From: Amanita rubescens
Taxonomy: Eukaryota; Basidiomycota; Agaricomycetes; Agaricales; Amanitaceae
Reading direction: 5' to 3'
Length of the DNA stretch: 64,000 nucleotides
Assembly: GCA_015039365.1 (NCBI GenBank)
Contig: WION01000040.1
Location: 1-64,000 of the forward strand
Below the pieces are notes generated by a model, which saw only the letters and a list, made by a program, of their open reading frames with translations, did no database searches and was not told where the DNA came from. The position numbers and the translations under genes are program-made. Each line of letters opens with the position of its first letter. The first letter of the stretch is position 1. Of the stretch, positions 34,374 to 44,955 are shown one piece after another.

Positions 34374-35195
34374 TTTGAGTTGTAGGTATGTGTCATTAAA
34401 AGCATCCTTCTTTTAGAGAAGTGGCCATTTCAGGTAGACTGGTTGTGTTTTTTAAATCATCCGTCTTAGGAATATATGGGTATATGGAGAAGTTGTTGTA
34501 TCAAGCAGTGAAGAAAGCATCGACGGGACTGAGATGGTTTAGGCCTCGGCCCAGAAGACTCCTATTACTGTGTATTAAGCAAAATGAAAAGAAAAAATAA
34601 TTCCAGGTCTACCAACCAGGAAAGGCATGGACGCAACGCTCGATTTCCAAATATTTCGACGGCTGAATGAAGTTCTATTGCCTGGTACTCAGCCATGGGC
34701 CGCCGATCGAGCTTTCAAGCATTCTAAATATGGCTTTCGCATTCGACGTTCGGAGCCGGATCAGCGCCACTATCTTAGGACATAGTCGGCAGCTAATGCC
34801 GAGGCGATGCTCCTGTGGTTCACTCATTTCCAGTCTTAGTTTCAAGTTCATCACTTCAGCGCCCACTTTTATACCTCCCTGGAACTGACTCCCAGTGGAG
34901 CAGTCGGCACGGCATTCGGTGCACGGCACCGTGGGATGTTGATCACGATTGATGATCAGCGCACAAATAGGACACGCTGCGTGGTTCTCCAACACTCGCT
35001 GCCCGGCTGCCGTAACAGCTGCCGTGGCCACGCTGGCACTGTCATGGGCGCACAAGACTAAGCCGAAAATGTTCTTACCGTGTCAAAATGATAAATGAAG
35101 CATCGGGTCGTAATAAAACCTTGCTTAACTCCATCCTCCGCAGGTTAAGCGCTTAGGCTTGCGCTCCTCCTCGCCTCCGCTCCGTAAAAGCCAAG
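34374..35195. other. spacer between array copies 2 and 3
   Basis: About 820 bases. A 126-codon open frame on the minus strand (35055-34675) has two CxxC pairs but no ATG at its beginning and no family resemblance, so I do not call it. The CT-rich leader CTCCGTAAAAGCC precedes copy 3. Confidence 0.5.
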
Positions 35196-36479
35196 ATGCA
35201 TTACGTCTCCAGCTCCTGGCTTGTTCTCGCGATACTGCCAGCTGTCCTTGCTCAAAGCGAAAATGCAAATTGTACGGATTTACCCACGTACGGTTGGGTG
35301 AGCGGTTTTGTTGTCAATCGCACATACTAGTAGCTCACCGACCATCCCTCGTAGGTGTACAACACGAAAGGGCAGAGTCCTTGTGCCGTCGTTGAGGACC
35401 TAGCTAATACATGCGATGCAAACGGTGCGGCGCCCTTCTGATAGCTATATTGATCGACAAGTTAAACAGATGGTGAATCGTCCAGGCTTCACGCTTCCGC
35501 CTATTACTCCCAATGGCTCCTACAATGGCCCCTACAATGGCCCGACGGTGGATCAAAGCAATAAAAAATGCTATTGTACTTCGATCTTTTACTCATTAAT
35601 CTCAGCATGTGCTGCTTGTCAATTTGGAACCTGGATAACGTATGCTCGATTTCTCTAACTTAACCGGTAGAATTGCTTATCGTGTTTTCAGGTGGCCTGA
35701 TTACCACCAAAACTGCTCAATCGCGATTTATTTGACAGTGTGAGCTTTATTATCGCCGCATAATCGCCACGTTTAACGAATTCTTTAGGTATCCGGATAC
35801 AATACCGTCAGACACCGTTGTGCCACGCTGGGCTTTTCTTGATGTCACTGTGAGTACGGATGTATCTGGCCCGTTCCAACAATCGTTCAAGCGATGAACG
35901 CAGGCTACTAATAATACTTTCGATCCCGCCGCGGCATCCCGTGCTGGTACGTATGGCTAGAATCAAAGTACAGACAATCAGATTGACAACATTCCCACTT
36001 TTCTACGTGGACAGCCGCCACGAGTGCAACTGCAGGATCAAAATCTCACTCGTCCAAACTCAGCGCCGGAGGCATCGCAGGCACAGTCGTCGGATCCGTC
36101 CTCGGAGCGCTGCTTATTGCAGCACTTCTGTACGCGCTCTATAGGTGGCGCAAAAAGCGCGGCACTGGTATCAACGCCATTCCCGATGCTGGAAACACGG
36201 AATCGATGAACCAACCAACAAGGGCGTCCCCATTGAGTTTGCCCACAGTGTCATCCCCTCCGTTGAGTTCACCCGGGACGTCTCCTCCACCTTTATCAGA
36301 ACATCAACCTCTAAAATATTATGTGAGCACTTTGACCAGCATCGTTCTACGCGGGATGCTGACACAGATTGCTATAGAATCCTGACGACCCCACAACTCA
36401 TCCGGACGCCATCTTTGGACAGATAGGTTCATCCCCGGACCAGCCTCAAGGGTATGCTGGTTATGCTGAGCCAACATAA
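35196..36479 (+). CDS. array copy 3: cysteine-rich single-pass membrane glycoprotein
   Basis: Intact by eye. Signal peptide MHYVSSSWLVLAILPAVLAQ, then NANCTDLPTYGW, VYNTKGQSPCAVVEDLANTC, a third block with an extra NGPYNGPT duplication before CYCTSIFYSLISACAACQ, WPDYHQNCSIAIYLT, YPDTIPSDTVVPRWAFLDVT and ATNNTFDPAAASRA. A short Ser-rich stalk leads to the helix GIAGTVVGSVLGALLIAALL, followed by YALYRWRKKRG. A Pro/Ser-rich cytoplasmic tail ends the penultimate exon with LKYY, and the last exon reads NPDDPTTHPDAIFGQIG and closes after GYAEPT. Closest in design to copy 4, which also ends AEP plus one residue. Confidence 0.8.
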
Positions 36480-37565
36480 ATTCAATTCATTAATTTCATT
36501 ACGTGAATCGATAACATTTATCTTACAACGGACTACGATAGCTTAAGGTTACTTTGAGTTCATGTCTATTACTATCCGAGTATATGTACCTAGCTCGTCG
36601 ACCGCGCAACAAGGTTTTATACGAATGTCAAACGTTGATGTTGAAATCTGCCACTATTATTCCAGAGTATTTCAGTTCCTGCATGCGACATATCGTAATA
36701 TGCTAGGAGTCACACATAGAGATCTTTGGCACACGGGTAAATTTCGACATTAGTATGAATTCGAATTTACTTAGCACAGCGCCGCACGGCGCGCTGGTAT
36801 TGATAAATTGATCCGAGGGCGCAAATTTCAGGGAAGGAGTGGAGAAACAAGGCTATACAGGGCTATAATTGGACTGGTCTAGCTATATTTGTATACTTTT
36901 TCCCTACTATCTTTACACAAAGCGGTGACTCGGCGCGTCCATAGTATAGTTCTAGATCCTCGGCCTACCTCAACATATTATCATAGGCTGCCTGCTGAGT
37001 TGGTCTAGATGATTTCAAAGCTGATTATTCACTGCCAATTGTGCCATGTATCTCTCAGCTGCGGAACCGGACCCAGCTCTGCCATTTCAAGACCGGCTTC
37101 CTACAACCAGGGTCGGATCAATCATTCAATGCAGCAAATGCATGCATCGTATTATTACGTTCAACGTTTTGAATGCAAGTCACTGCTTTCGGGATTTCAT
37201 ATTGTTCAACGTTCAATTTAACGTCCATTGTTACATGTTACACGATACACTTCTGAGTTCTGTCAGTGTCAGGTACATGTTCTATCAGAGCACTGCATTG
37301 GGCCTGGGATCATCATCATCGATGGTCAGAATGCTCACAAAGATGGACTACTAGGGTGCACATGCTCGTAGTAGCCTAAGCTGTCATGACTCATGTACCT
37401 AAGCGTGGCTAATACGGTCTTAGGATTACTTCAAATGGGCGCCAATAACAAAAGGTGTTCCATCAAAATGTGAGCGAACTTTCGGCTCGTGTTGACCTCC
37501 TTCCACGACCACAGTGCCCCCCCAGCGGTCGGGTCCTTCCTCCCTCCGCTTCGTATATGGCCATA
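36480..37565. other. spacer between array copies 3 and 4
   Basis: About 1.1 kb with no supportable gene; weak open frames only. The sequence just before copy 4 is again C-rich. Confidence 0.5.
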
Positions 37566-38869
37566 ATGTTTTACGTCTTCTTTCTTGCTCTCGCGGCAGT
37601 TCCAGCCGCTGTTGCTCAAAGCGCCAATGCAAATTGTACGGATATACCTACTTACAATTGGGTGAGCGCAGTTGTTGTGTCGATCGTACCTAGCTTACTA
37701 TCGATAACCTTAAGGTTTTTAACTCAAAGTCCCAGAGTCCTTGTCTTGTTGCCGAGGATTTAGCGACCGTGTGTGATCGAAACGGTGCGGTGCCTTTCTG
37801 ATAGCCATATTGGTTTGCGGGTTGAGCAAACGGTGACCCACTTAGGCTTCACGCTTTATCCTCTTAGTCCTGGCGGGTCTTACGGTGGTCCCAGTGAAGA
37901 CCAAAACAATAATTGCCATTGCACTTCGGTCTTTTACTCATTAATCTCAGCATGTGCTGCCTGTCAGGATGGGAGCTGGATACCGTGTGTTCGATTTCTT
38001 TCGACTTACCTGCGGTAATTGATTATCGTGTTTTTCAGGTGGACACAATACATCCAAAATTGCACAACCCAAGTTTTCTTGACAGTGTGAGTTCTATCAT
38101 CGTTGTATGACAGCTATGTAATAAATTATATAGGTACCCCGCCAATATACCATCCTACACTAGTGTGCCACACTGGGCTTACCTAAATGTGTCGGTATGT
38201 GTCAATGACAATCTTGTCTCCTTCCAAAATCATTCGAATGATGAACGTAGGCCTCCAACAATTCTTTTAACCTTGACGCAGCGTCTAATGCTAGTGCGTA
38301 CGGCTTGTTAGAACCTAGACATTTATACGATTAACAAAATATCAACATATACAGGTGGACCTGAATCGATCTCCCCTGGGTCTGCCACTGCTGGGGCCGG
38401 GACCACAGGATCCACATCCACGTCAAAATCCTCTTCTCACTCTAAAGCTAGCCCCGGAACTATCGCAGGTGCTGTCGTCGGAAGCATCATCGGAGCTTCG
38501 ATCATCGTCGGGGGAATTCTGTACTGGTTCAATAAGAAGCGCAAGGCCGCCAAACGCAGGGCCGCAAGGATGTCAGAGACAAGCGAAGGACCACTATATG
38601 GGACGTCACCTCCTCCGTTCCCTCCGTCCACGACATCTCCCCCTCCACCGACAATATCTACGACATTGCATTCGCCGGATCAGCCTATGGTACTTTACGT
38701 GAGCATTTTTTTGACTGCTGGGGTCCAACTTCGGATGCTGACTTGGACTCGTTTGCTATAGGACCCTGATAACCCCGCCACTTACCCGAAAATGGGGATT
38801 GCGTACCAAAGCAGCGCCTCACGCCCAGATCTGCGGCAAGAATATCCTGGTTTCGCTGAGCCATCCTAA
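37566..38869 (+). CDS. array copy 4: cysteine-rich single-pass membrane glycoprotein
   Basis: Intact by eye. Signal peptide MFYVFFLALAAVPAAVAQ (an upstream in-frame ATG at 37557 would add MAI), NANCTDIPTYNW, VFNSKSQSPCLVAEDLATVC, CHCTSVFYSLISACAACQDG, WTQYIQNCTTQVFLT, YPANIPSYTSVPHWAYLNVS and ASNNSFNLDAASNAS. The Ser/Thr stalk is followed by the helix TIAGAVVGSIIGASIIVGGI and the basic stop NKKRKAAKRRAAR. The long proline-rich tail (PPPFPPSTTSPPPPT) ends MVLY before the last intron; the last exon starts DPDNPATYPKMG and ends GFAEPS. The polyproline tail could bind SH3 or WW proteins (inference). Confidence 0.82.
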
Positions 38870-39407
38870 GCGCTATCTCCATATGCGGATCTGTCACCAT
38901 TTTTACCACAACGGTTCAGTTTACGGTTATCCAATGTCCATCTTACTTCATCGACGCAGAACAAGACTTACGAACGTTAATGACATCCTGTACTACATTT
39001 TTAGAATCTCATTGAGTTCTTTCTATTTGCTTTTCTTTGACCAGGAGTGGTAGAATAGCGAGAGATTGACTCGAGAGATTTTTACTACGACTCGGACTTA
39101 GGGCTCAGATTACCATCAGGGTAACTTGGTCCGCGACGCCTAGAGAAACCACGTATATAGTATGTACTTTGTAGACAATACTTATCACTCAATGCAATCT
39201 CCTGAATACGAGTAGTTCTGCTTTGGGAATACGATGCTCATCATCGCATCAGCATGATATACACGAATTCAGCATGTTCATAATTAGCATATGCCGTTTA
39301 GCGAAATATTTAGCCCGGTCCCTGCTCTAAACTCGTAGCGGTGTAAAACCGAAATTACATAGTGCTTGCCGAACTGCATCAAACTCAATGCATTCCCTCT
39401 TATGAAA
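38870..39407. other. spacer before the relic copy, nothing seen
   Basis: No supportable gene. AT-rich, without recognisable repeats. Confidence 0.45.
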
Positions 39408-40020
39408 TCATGGTGCACTGCATCTCCTGGCTCGCCCTTGGCAGTTCTAGATCACATTGCTCAGGGTATCAACGAAGCGGACTGTACGGATAGCAAGTTC
39501 GACACAGTGGACACTCTTGTTTTGCCCGCCATCTTAACATGAGCCACTGTAGGTATTCAGCTGGAAGGAGCAAGCTTGCGTCGTCTCCAAAGATTTAGCT
39601 CTTCCATGCAATTCACAAGGCAGGGCCGGATTCTGACAGCCACGTCGGTTGTACAACGGGACCGATCCAGGGTACAGCATCCTATCGATCGCGCCCAGGT
39701 TATCCTACCCTAGCTCAAGAGACGACGAATCGAATTCTTGCTTGTGCACTTCTATCATTTAATCATTGATTCCTGTGTATTTCAAGATGGAAATTAGACC
39801 CAATATGCTTGATTTACTTGCCTCCACGAATCGCAAGCTTATAGGGTTTATAAGATGGACGGTATACACGCAATATTATCCCGGAGTCGGAATGCATGTA
39901 GTATGAGTGACAGTTTCTATGCTTGATCAACCGAGGAACACAGGTCCACGATACATTTGAGGGTAATGCAGCGTCTAGCGCCGCTGAGTCTGGCTAGAAT
40001 GAAGGGGCAATGATCCGACT
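39408..40020 (+). pseudogene. array copy 5: decayed relic of the glycoprotein family
   Basis: Collinear fragments of the family remain. There is a frameshifted signal-peptide region followed by EADCTDSKFDT, then FSWKEQACVVSKDLALPCNS, which matches the FNSKGQSPC block with its following cysteine. A remnant of the CTSIFYSLISAC block lies around 39740-39780. A remnant of the TFNVNAASSA block lies at about 39955-39985. No stalk, membrane helix or tail is found, and stops interrupt every frame. This is a dead copy that shows the array was once larger. Confidence 0.6.
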
Positions 40021-40870
40021 CCGAAGTCAGGTTAGGCGTGGTGGCAGTCCTGAGTGGCATTGTTGAGATGTCGTCAACTTCAACAGGGATGGTAATGTTT
40101 TCATTATCTGCTCCTTGTTTCATAGCTTCGCCCTGTGTGTTTAATAGTGTTCCATATCGCCTGTCGGCGGCAGCCTTGCGACTTCGACCCCTCTTATCCG
40201 CCAAGAGGTTCGAACTTCGCTCCGGCCCCGCCCGTGGCTTCACACCTGGATTTGCAACAATGTTGCCGATATACCGATTTGGGATAAGCTAAAGAACGTT
40301 TATTACGTGCATTGTGTCGATTTGGTGTCATGACATACCAATTCGGGGTTACTTGTTGTCTATTGTCCGAATGTTGACAGGTGATCCAGAAGCGGACGCT
40401 TATCTATATGATCCCATTGTGCCCATGATTATAGGGTTGACTTCAACATGGGCCATAGAATAGCCTGTCGGTTCAAAGCTGAGCACTGATGATGGAACTG
40501 CAATGAAGGTTACAAATTGAAATTGAAAGCAGTGAGTAAGGTTTTGCACCTGAGAGCGATGCCGTGAACACCGGCAATCAGTCGAATCTGTCAAACACCG
40601 GGACCAATCAACGTCCTTCCACTGATTCACCACTCATTATTGTATTCCGACAAAGGCCCTGGGCTTTAGTACTTGTCTAACGATGTCAAGATCACGATGC
40701 CCGCTGAACCTCATCGTCAAAGCACGAGAAAGCGGTCATTGCATATGGGACCGAGCCAAAATTGGATAGCCGCAAAGAGGGGCAGTGCCGCGTGAACTCG
40801 TGAAGTGAAGCGCGGGGCGCTGATAGGGTGTAGATGGTATATAATTGTACCTTACCATCGGTGATGCCCC
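40021..40870. other. spacer between array copies 5 and 6
   Basis: About 850 bases with overlapping short frames on both strands but no recognisable product. Confidence 0.45.
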
Positions 40871-42006
40871 ATGTCTGCCCTCCATCTGACCATGGTAACA
40901 CAAGCGTTCTGGCTTGTTCTCTCTGTAGTGTCTATCGTAGGTGCTCGGACTTTGGAGTCTGCCAATTGTACAGACAGGGACTTTAACTGGGTAAGTGTTT
41001 CTGGTGATGAGCATGGATATCGGTCGGCTGAACTTGCGCGCCCAGATGTACAATGCACAGGGCCAGAGCCCATGTTATGTTGCTGAACAGCTAGCAGACG
41101 TCTGCAACCCAGGGGGTAAGTTTCGTGGTCCACAAGTCGGGCGATCGAATACGATGGCATCTCGGTTTCAGGAGTCACCTTAGTTCCTCTTGACGCGGGA
41201 GTCATCTACTATGGCCCAGAGCTCAATCAAACGAGTTATTGTGAATGCAGCTCAATATTTTATTCCTTGGTTAGCGCATGTGCTGCTTGCCAGGATAGAG
41301 GGTGGCTCAAGTGTGTATCGTCATAAATCATCGCAGATCAATCGTTGACGAATTTCAGTTGGTCAGATTTTTCGCAAAATTGTAGCAGGCCAACGGTGTC
41401 AACGTGGGTTCAGCTATCCATAACAGATATTTTGGACTACCCTTTCTCTAGTTTCATGGGGACCGTACCTTCAAACACAACTATACCGTCATACGCAAGT
41501 CTGAACGTAACGGTGCGCGTTAATCATTTTTTGTCATTCAGAGAGGTGATTCGGTCATTACGTGCAGGAATACGGCACATTCAACGTCAGCGCTGCTTAC
41601 AAAGTTGGTATGTTAAAGAGTGTTTTGGTAGCGATACGTCTTTAACAGAGTTCTCGCTCAGTCACCGGATCAAGTTCTATGCCTTCCCATTCATCCAAAA
41701 CCGGGCCAATTGTCGGTGCGGTGGTGGCATGTATCGCAGCCTTGGCTATTGCCGGGCTCTTGTTATTCTGGTTCTATAGGCGGCGCAGAAGGACCGTAAT
41801 TGACCGATTACCCAAAAGAAGCCATTATGTTTCCTTGTCTGACCCTGTAACTTCGACTGGGACGACTTATCCCCAACCCGTGTATCAGCCGGAAAAGCGA
41901 CGCGTAAGCGATTCCATTTCACGTGTTAGGATGGTTGTTTGACCACTTTCAACAGGATTCTCTGAACGGTACTTATCTTCCGATGCAGCCTTCTGAACTC
42001 AATTAA
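40871..42006 (+). CDS. array copy 6: divergent cysteine-rich membrane glycoprotein
   Basis: Same plan but more diverged. Start MSALHLTMVTQAFWLVLSVV (the second Met at 40892 fits the other copies better). Then ESANCTDRDFNW, MYNAQGQSPCYVAEQLADVC, VPLDAGVIYYGPE with CECSSIFYSLVSACAACQDR, WSDFSQNCSRPTVST, then after an intron FMGTVPSNTTIPSYASLNVT and EYGTFNVSAAYKV. The stalk is very short (SSSMPSHSSK). The helix is PIVGAVVACIAALAIAGLLL, followed by FWFYRRRRR. The tail ends PQPVYQPEKRR and the last exon is short, DSLNGTYLPMQPSELN, so the NPDDP motif is missing. The unusual leader lacks the CTCCGTA motif. Confidence 0.75.
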
Positions 42007-42522
42007 TGCCATCCCGTCGTTTACTTTCCCCATGTAATATATCATGATGTCATGACATATGTATGTACATAGTATCGTGAATCCATTATTTTTATTATTA
42101 TCCTGGAATCCGGGAATCCGATGGCGCCCGGAGCACCGAACTCGCCGGCAGGGTCAGTGTTCGATTTGATCATTGATGATCAGTAATCAGGTGATCACCG
42201 CTCAATCTACTGAATCTACTACTGAAAGGCATAATTCAAAGCGCAAATGCTTCTGCATTAGGCTGGTGAGACGAAGTAAGATAGGGAAATGAAGTACGAC
42301 CGTAGGTGCCAACGGCAGGCACCCCTTGATGTCTATGGGCGCCTGACGACTAGGGCAAAATCGGTGCAGGCGCCGTGCTGTGCGAACTGGCCGTTTTCCC
42401 CATCAAACTCAAATGAAACGCTGGCTTGGGTATCTTCCCCCTCATAACGTGCACGCACACAGGTCCTTCGGGAGGACAGGTCCACGCTCGTTACACTATC
42501 TCCCTCCCTCCACTGCGTAGCA
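42007..42522. other. spacer between array copies 6 and 7
   Basis: No supportable gene. The CT-rich leader CTCCCTCCCTCCACTGCGTA directly precedes copy 7. Confidence 0.5.
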
Positions 42523-43829
42523 ATGATACTTTATGCCTCTTGGCTCGTTCTAGCGGCGTCCTCAGCCGTCGTTGCTCAGGCCCAGTCTGCGAACTGTACA
42601 GACAACGGTTTCAACTGGGTGAGCGCTCCTTTCATACATGTCGTCCTCTTCTGCCTCGCCTCTGACCGCTCGTAGATGTTTAACTCAAAGGGCCAAAGTC
42701 CTTGTAACGTCGCTGAACTTTTAGCTGGTCAATGTGATCCTCAAGGCAAGCGCTTAATTTGATAACTGCATCGATCCGTCAATTAAATCGATTGCGATTT
42801 ATCCAGGGTTCAACATTCCACCCCTTCCCGCCTCAGACGTATACTTTGGTCCGTCGAACGCACAAGCCAACAATTGCCAATGCACTTCAATCTTTTATTC
42901 GTTACTCTCAGGGTGCGCTGCTTGTCAGGATAGGAGCTGGCTCAGGTACGTTCGGCTCGTTGGATCTTCCTCTTGAAATCGTGAGCTCACCCGGGCTCCC
43001 AGCTGGACTGCGTATACGCAAAACTGCTCCCAAGTATTTTTGACGGTGTAAGTCAAATCGTCACTCCACAACGGCGCCACTGATCAAAATCTCTAGGTAT
43101 TGGGAACCTATACCGGCCGACACCAGCGTGCCAAACTGGGCTTACCTTAACGTATCGGTATGTATGAACGACAATCTCGACCGCTTCCAACCAGTAACTG
43201 ACCGATGAACTTAGGCCACCAACGGTAGCTTTAGCATTTCTGCTGCGGAGAACGCTGGTGCGTCTAACTAGGATCAAAGTGCAAGCAGCGTAATTAACCA
43301 ATCCCCACTTATCCAGTTGGACCTGAATCGTCTGCCGTCGCGTCCGCCACTGGCTCCGCGTCCACGTCGAAATCAACATCGGGTTCTTCTCACTCGTCGA
43401 AATCTAATGCTGGCGCGATTGCAGGTGGCGTCGTTGGGGGTGTCGTCGGAGCGACGCTCATCGCGGCATTGGCGTTCTTATTGTATAAGAAGGGCAACAA
43501 CGGCAACATCCAGCGCATCGCGAATACGTCGGCACAGACGGGTGGACGAGAAGTCCTATCTTCGCCGCCTCCGTCGAACTGGTCTACGTCTCCTGCGCAA
43601 CCAATGTATCAGCCCGCGCTTCCCAAACCTTACGTGAGTATCTCTTTTTGCCGTCGCCGCTCGACTTAAAATGCTGACGCAATCTTTGTAGAATCCTGAC
43701 GACCCTTCGACTTTCCCGCCAGCGAGGGAACAGCCTACGCCGATGAACCAGATGCTCACGGGAACTACATACAATGCAGACCCGAATTGGAGTAAAACCG
43801 GGCAGTATACTGGCGTGCCCGAGGTTTAA
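42523..43829 (+). CDS. array copy 7: cysteine-rich single-pass membrane glycoprotein
   Basis: The clearest member. Signal peptide MILYASWLVLAASSAVVAQ, SANCTDNGFNW, MFNSKGQSPCNVAELLAGQC, GFNIPPLPASDVYFGPSN, CQCTSIFYSLLSGCAACQDR, WTAYTQNCSQVFLT, YWEPIPADTSVPNWAYLNVS and ATNGSFSISAAENA. The Ser-rich stalk is followed by the helix AIAGGVVGGVVGATLIAALA and LLYKKG. The tail ends MYQPALPKPY and, after an intron, NPDDPSTFPPAREQP, closing with GQYTGVPEV. Every ectodomain block sits on its own exon, with about eight exons in all. Role unknown; surface location follows from signal peptide plus helix. Confidence 0.85.
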
Positions 43830-44121
43830 ATAGCACATTTATCATGTGGACAGTTACCATTTATGTTATATGATATGATTTTGAAGTCATTATTGCAATT
43901 TATCTTAGAATTGATGTTGGATTTCATCTCAGTTATCTTGAGCCAAGGATCATGCATGTGTATATATGAATTAATCACATTTTCTGAAGAACTACATACA
44001 GCATAGAGTAGACAACATAATTGAGGAGTCAAGTGATTGCATATAGTAGGATGAGTTATATGTGTGGGTTATATGTGTTGGTTATATGTGTATGACAGGT
44101 AAAGGATGGTAGGCAAGTTAA

Positions 44122-44820
44122 CTAGTCAATGATCATGTCAAAGATTTCAGAGATAACATATTCAATAAGATCCTCTTTTTGTCTCCCTTTCTCACCTAAT
44201 ATCTCTCTGGTTGTGAATACCCAAACTGTAAGGTTTTCACCTAAATCCTTGGCCTCCTCAACAGAGAGAGGCTCCTCCCTCCCAACAAGGTGTTTGATGG
44301 CCTCTAGCCTCCAGGACAGAGGCAATGGGTAGCGTTCACTGAGTCTTGCAATATCAAGATATGTTAAAGGATGTGTCATGTTCATGGTTATGATGTGATG
44401 GAGGGCATAGTTGTATATGGCATAGAATCCCCAGAGGTCAGCGAGGTCAAGGACCATAAGCCATTCCGTAAGGCCATAATCAGCGAAGAAAGAAGACCCG
44501 TGGCGGTGGAACCTGCGACGAACGTTAGACGTAGATAAAGATTGGATGTGACATGTCACGCACGGTGGACATATGACGCCCAGAAAGCGGTCGAACTCGT
44601 ACGGTTCGACGCCGTCGATAACAATGGGCGCGTCATCGGTACCAACGCAGGTACCAAATGGGATATGGTTGGGTAAGAACTGCCTGGCGAATGCTTTCGA
44701 ATTGGAGCGCAACGGCTCGTCCGTGACCCTGAATAAGACATCGGCAACCTGTTCCACAAAGACAAAAGACACAAGGCACCGTTTAGCAAACAGATGGCAA
44801 GATGTCGCCAAAAAGGGCAT
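44122..44820 (-). CDS. BTB/POZ domain protein
   Basis: BTB fold recognised by VADVLFRVTDEPLRSNSKAF, DDAPIVIDGVEPYEFDRFLG and CPPC, then after a short intron GLTEWLMVLDLADLWGFYAI, YNYALHHI, TYLDIARLSERYPLPLSWRL and a helical C-terminus. This is the agaricomycete BTB pattern in which SRHS-like residues follow DxLFRV. An ATG at 44820 gives MPFLATSCHLF ahead of the domain. The first beta strand is poorly matched, so an upstream exon may exist or the copy may be truncated. It lies antiparallel between array copies 7 and 8, and a 56 bp palindrome sits just upstream. Possible role: adaptor for ubiquitin ligase or transcriptional regulation, not determinable. Confidence 0.7.
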   Translation of the reverse strand: MPFLATSCHLFAKRCLVSFVFVEQVADVLFRVTDEPLRSNSKAFARQFLPNHIPFGTCVGTDDAPIVIDGVEPYEFDRFLGVICPPCVTCHIQSLSTSNVRRRFHRHGSSFFADYGLTEWLMVLDLADLWGFYAIYNYALHHIITMNMTHPLTYLDIARLSERYPLPLSWRLEAIKHLVGREEPLSVEEAKDLGENLTVWVFTTREILGEKGRQKEDLIEYVISEIFDMIID

Positions 44821-44899
44821 TTGCTTAGGACTCCCCAAGTGGCACCGCCTCGCACGTACTCCGATTGTACGATACGAGTGATGGACACCTGAGATTTAA

Positions 44900-44955
44900 T
44901 GGTTAACCCCAATGTTGACGTAAATTGGATTTTACGCCAACATTGGGGTTAACCA
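44900..44955. repeat. near-perfect 56 bp inverted repeat
   Basis: Left arm at 44900-44924 begins TGGTTAACCCCAATGTTG and ends CGTAAA. The right arm at 44931-44955 is its reverse complement with a single mismatch, separated by TTGGAT. It can fold into a 25 bp hairpin. It may be a short MITE-like remnant or a regulatory cruciform upstream of the BTB gene. Confidence 0.85.

Noticed and set aside
34675..35055. 126-codon minus-strand frame with two CxxC pairs
   Set aside because: No ATG at its beginning, no recognisable fold, and it sits in a spacer of the array; the cysteines are not spaced like a known zinc finger.
37140..37220. TTGTTCAACGTTCAA-like motif shared with the 57 kb inverted repeat
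   Set aside because: A shared 15-16 mer is expected about once by chance in a window of this size; flanks do not match.
44040..44095. Short GGTTATATGTGT tandem units
   Set aside because: Only three imperfect units; too short to be a satellite or telomere-like tract.
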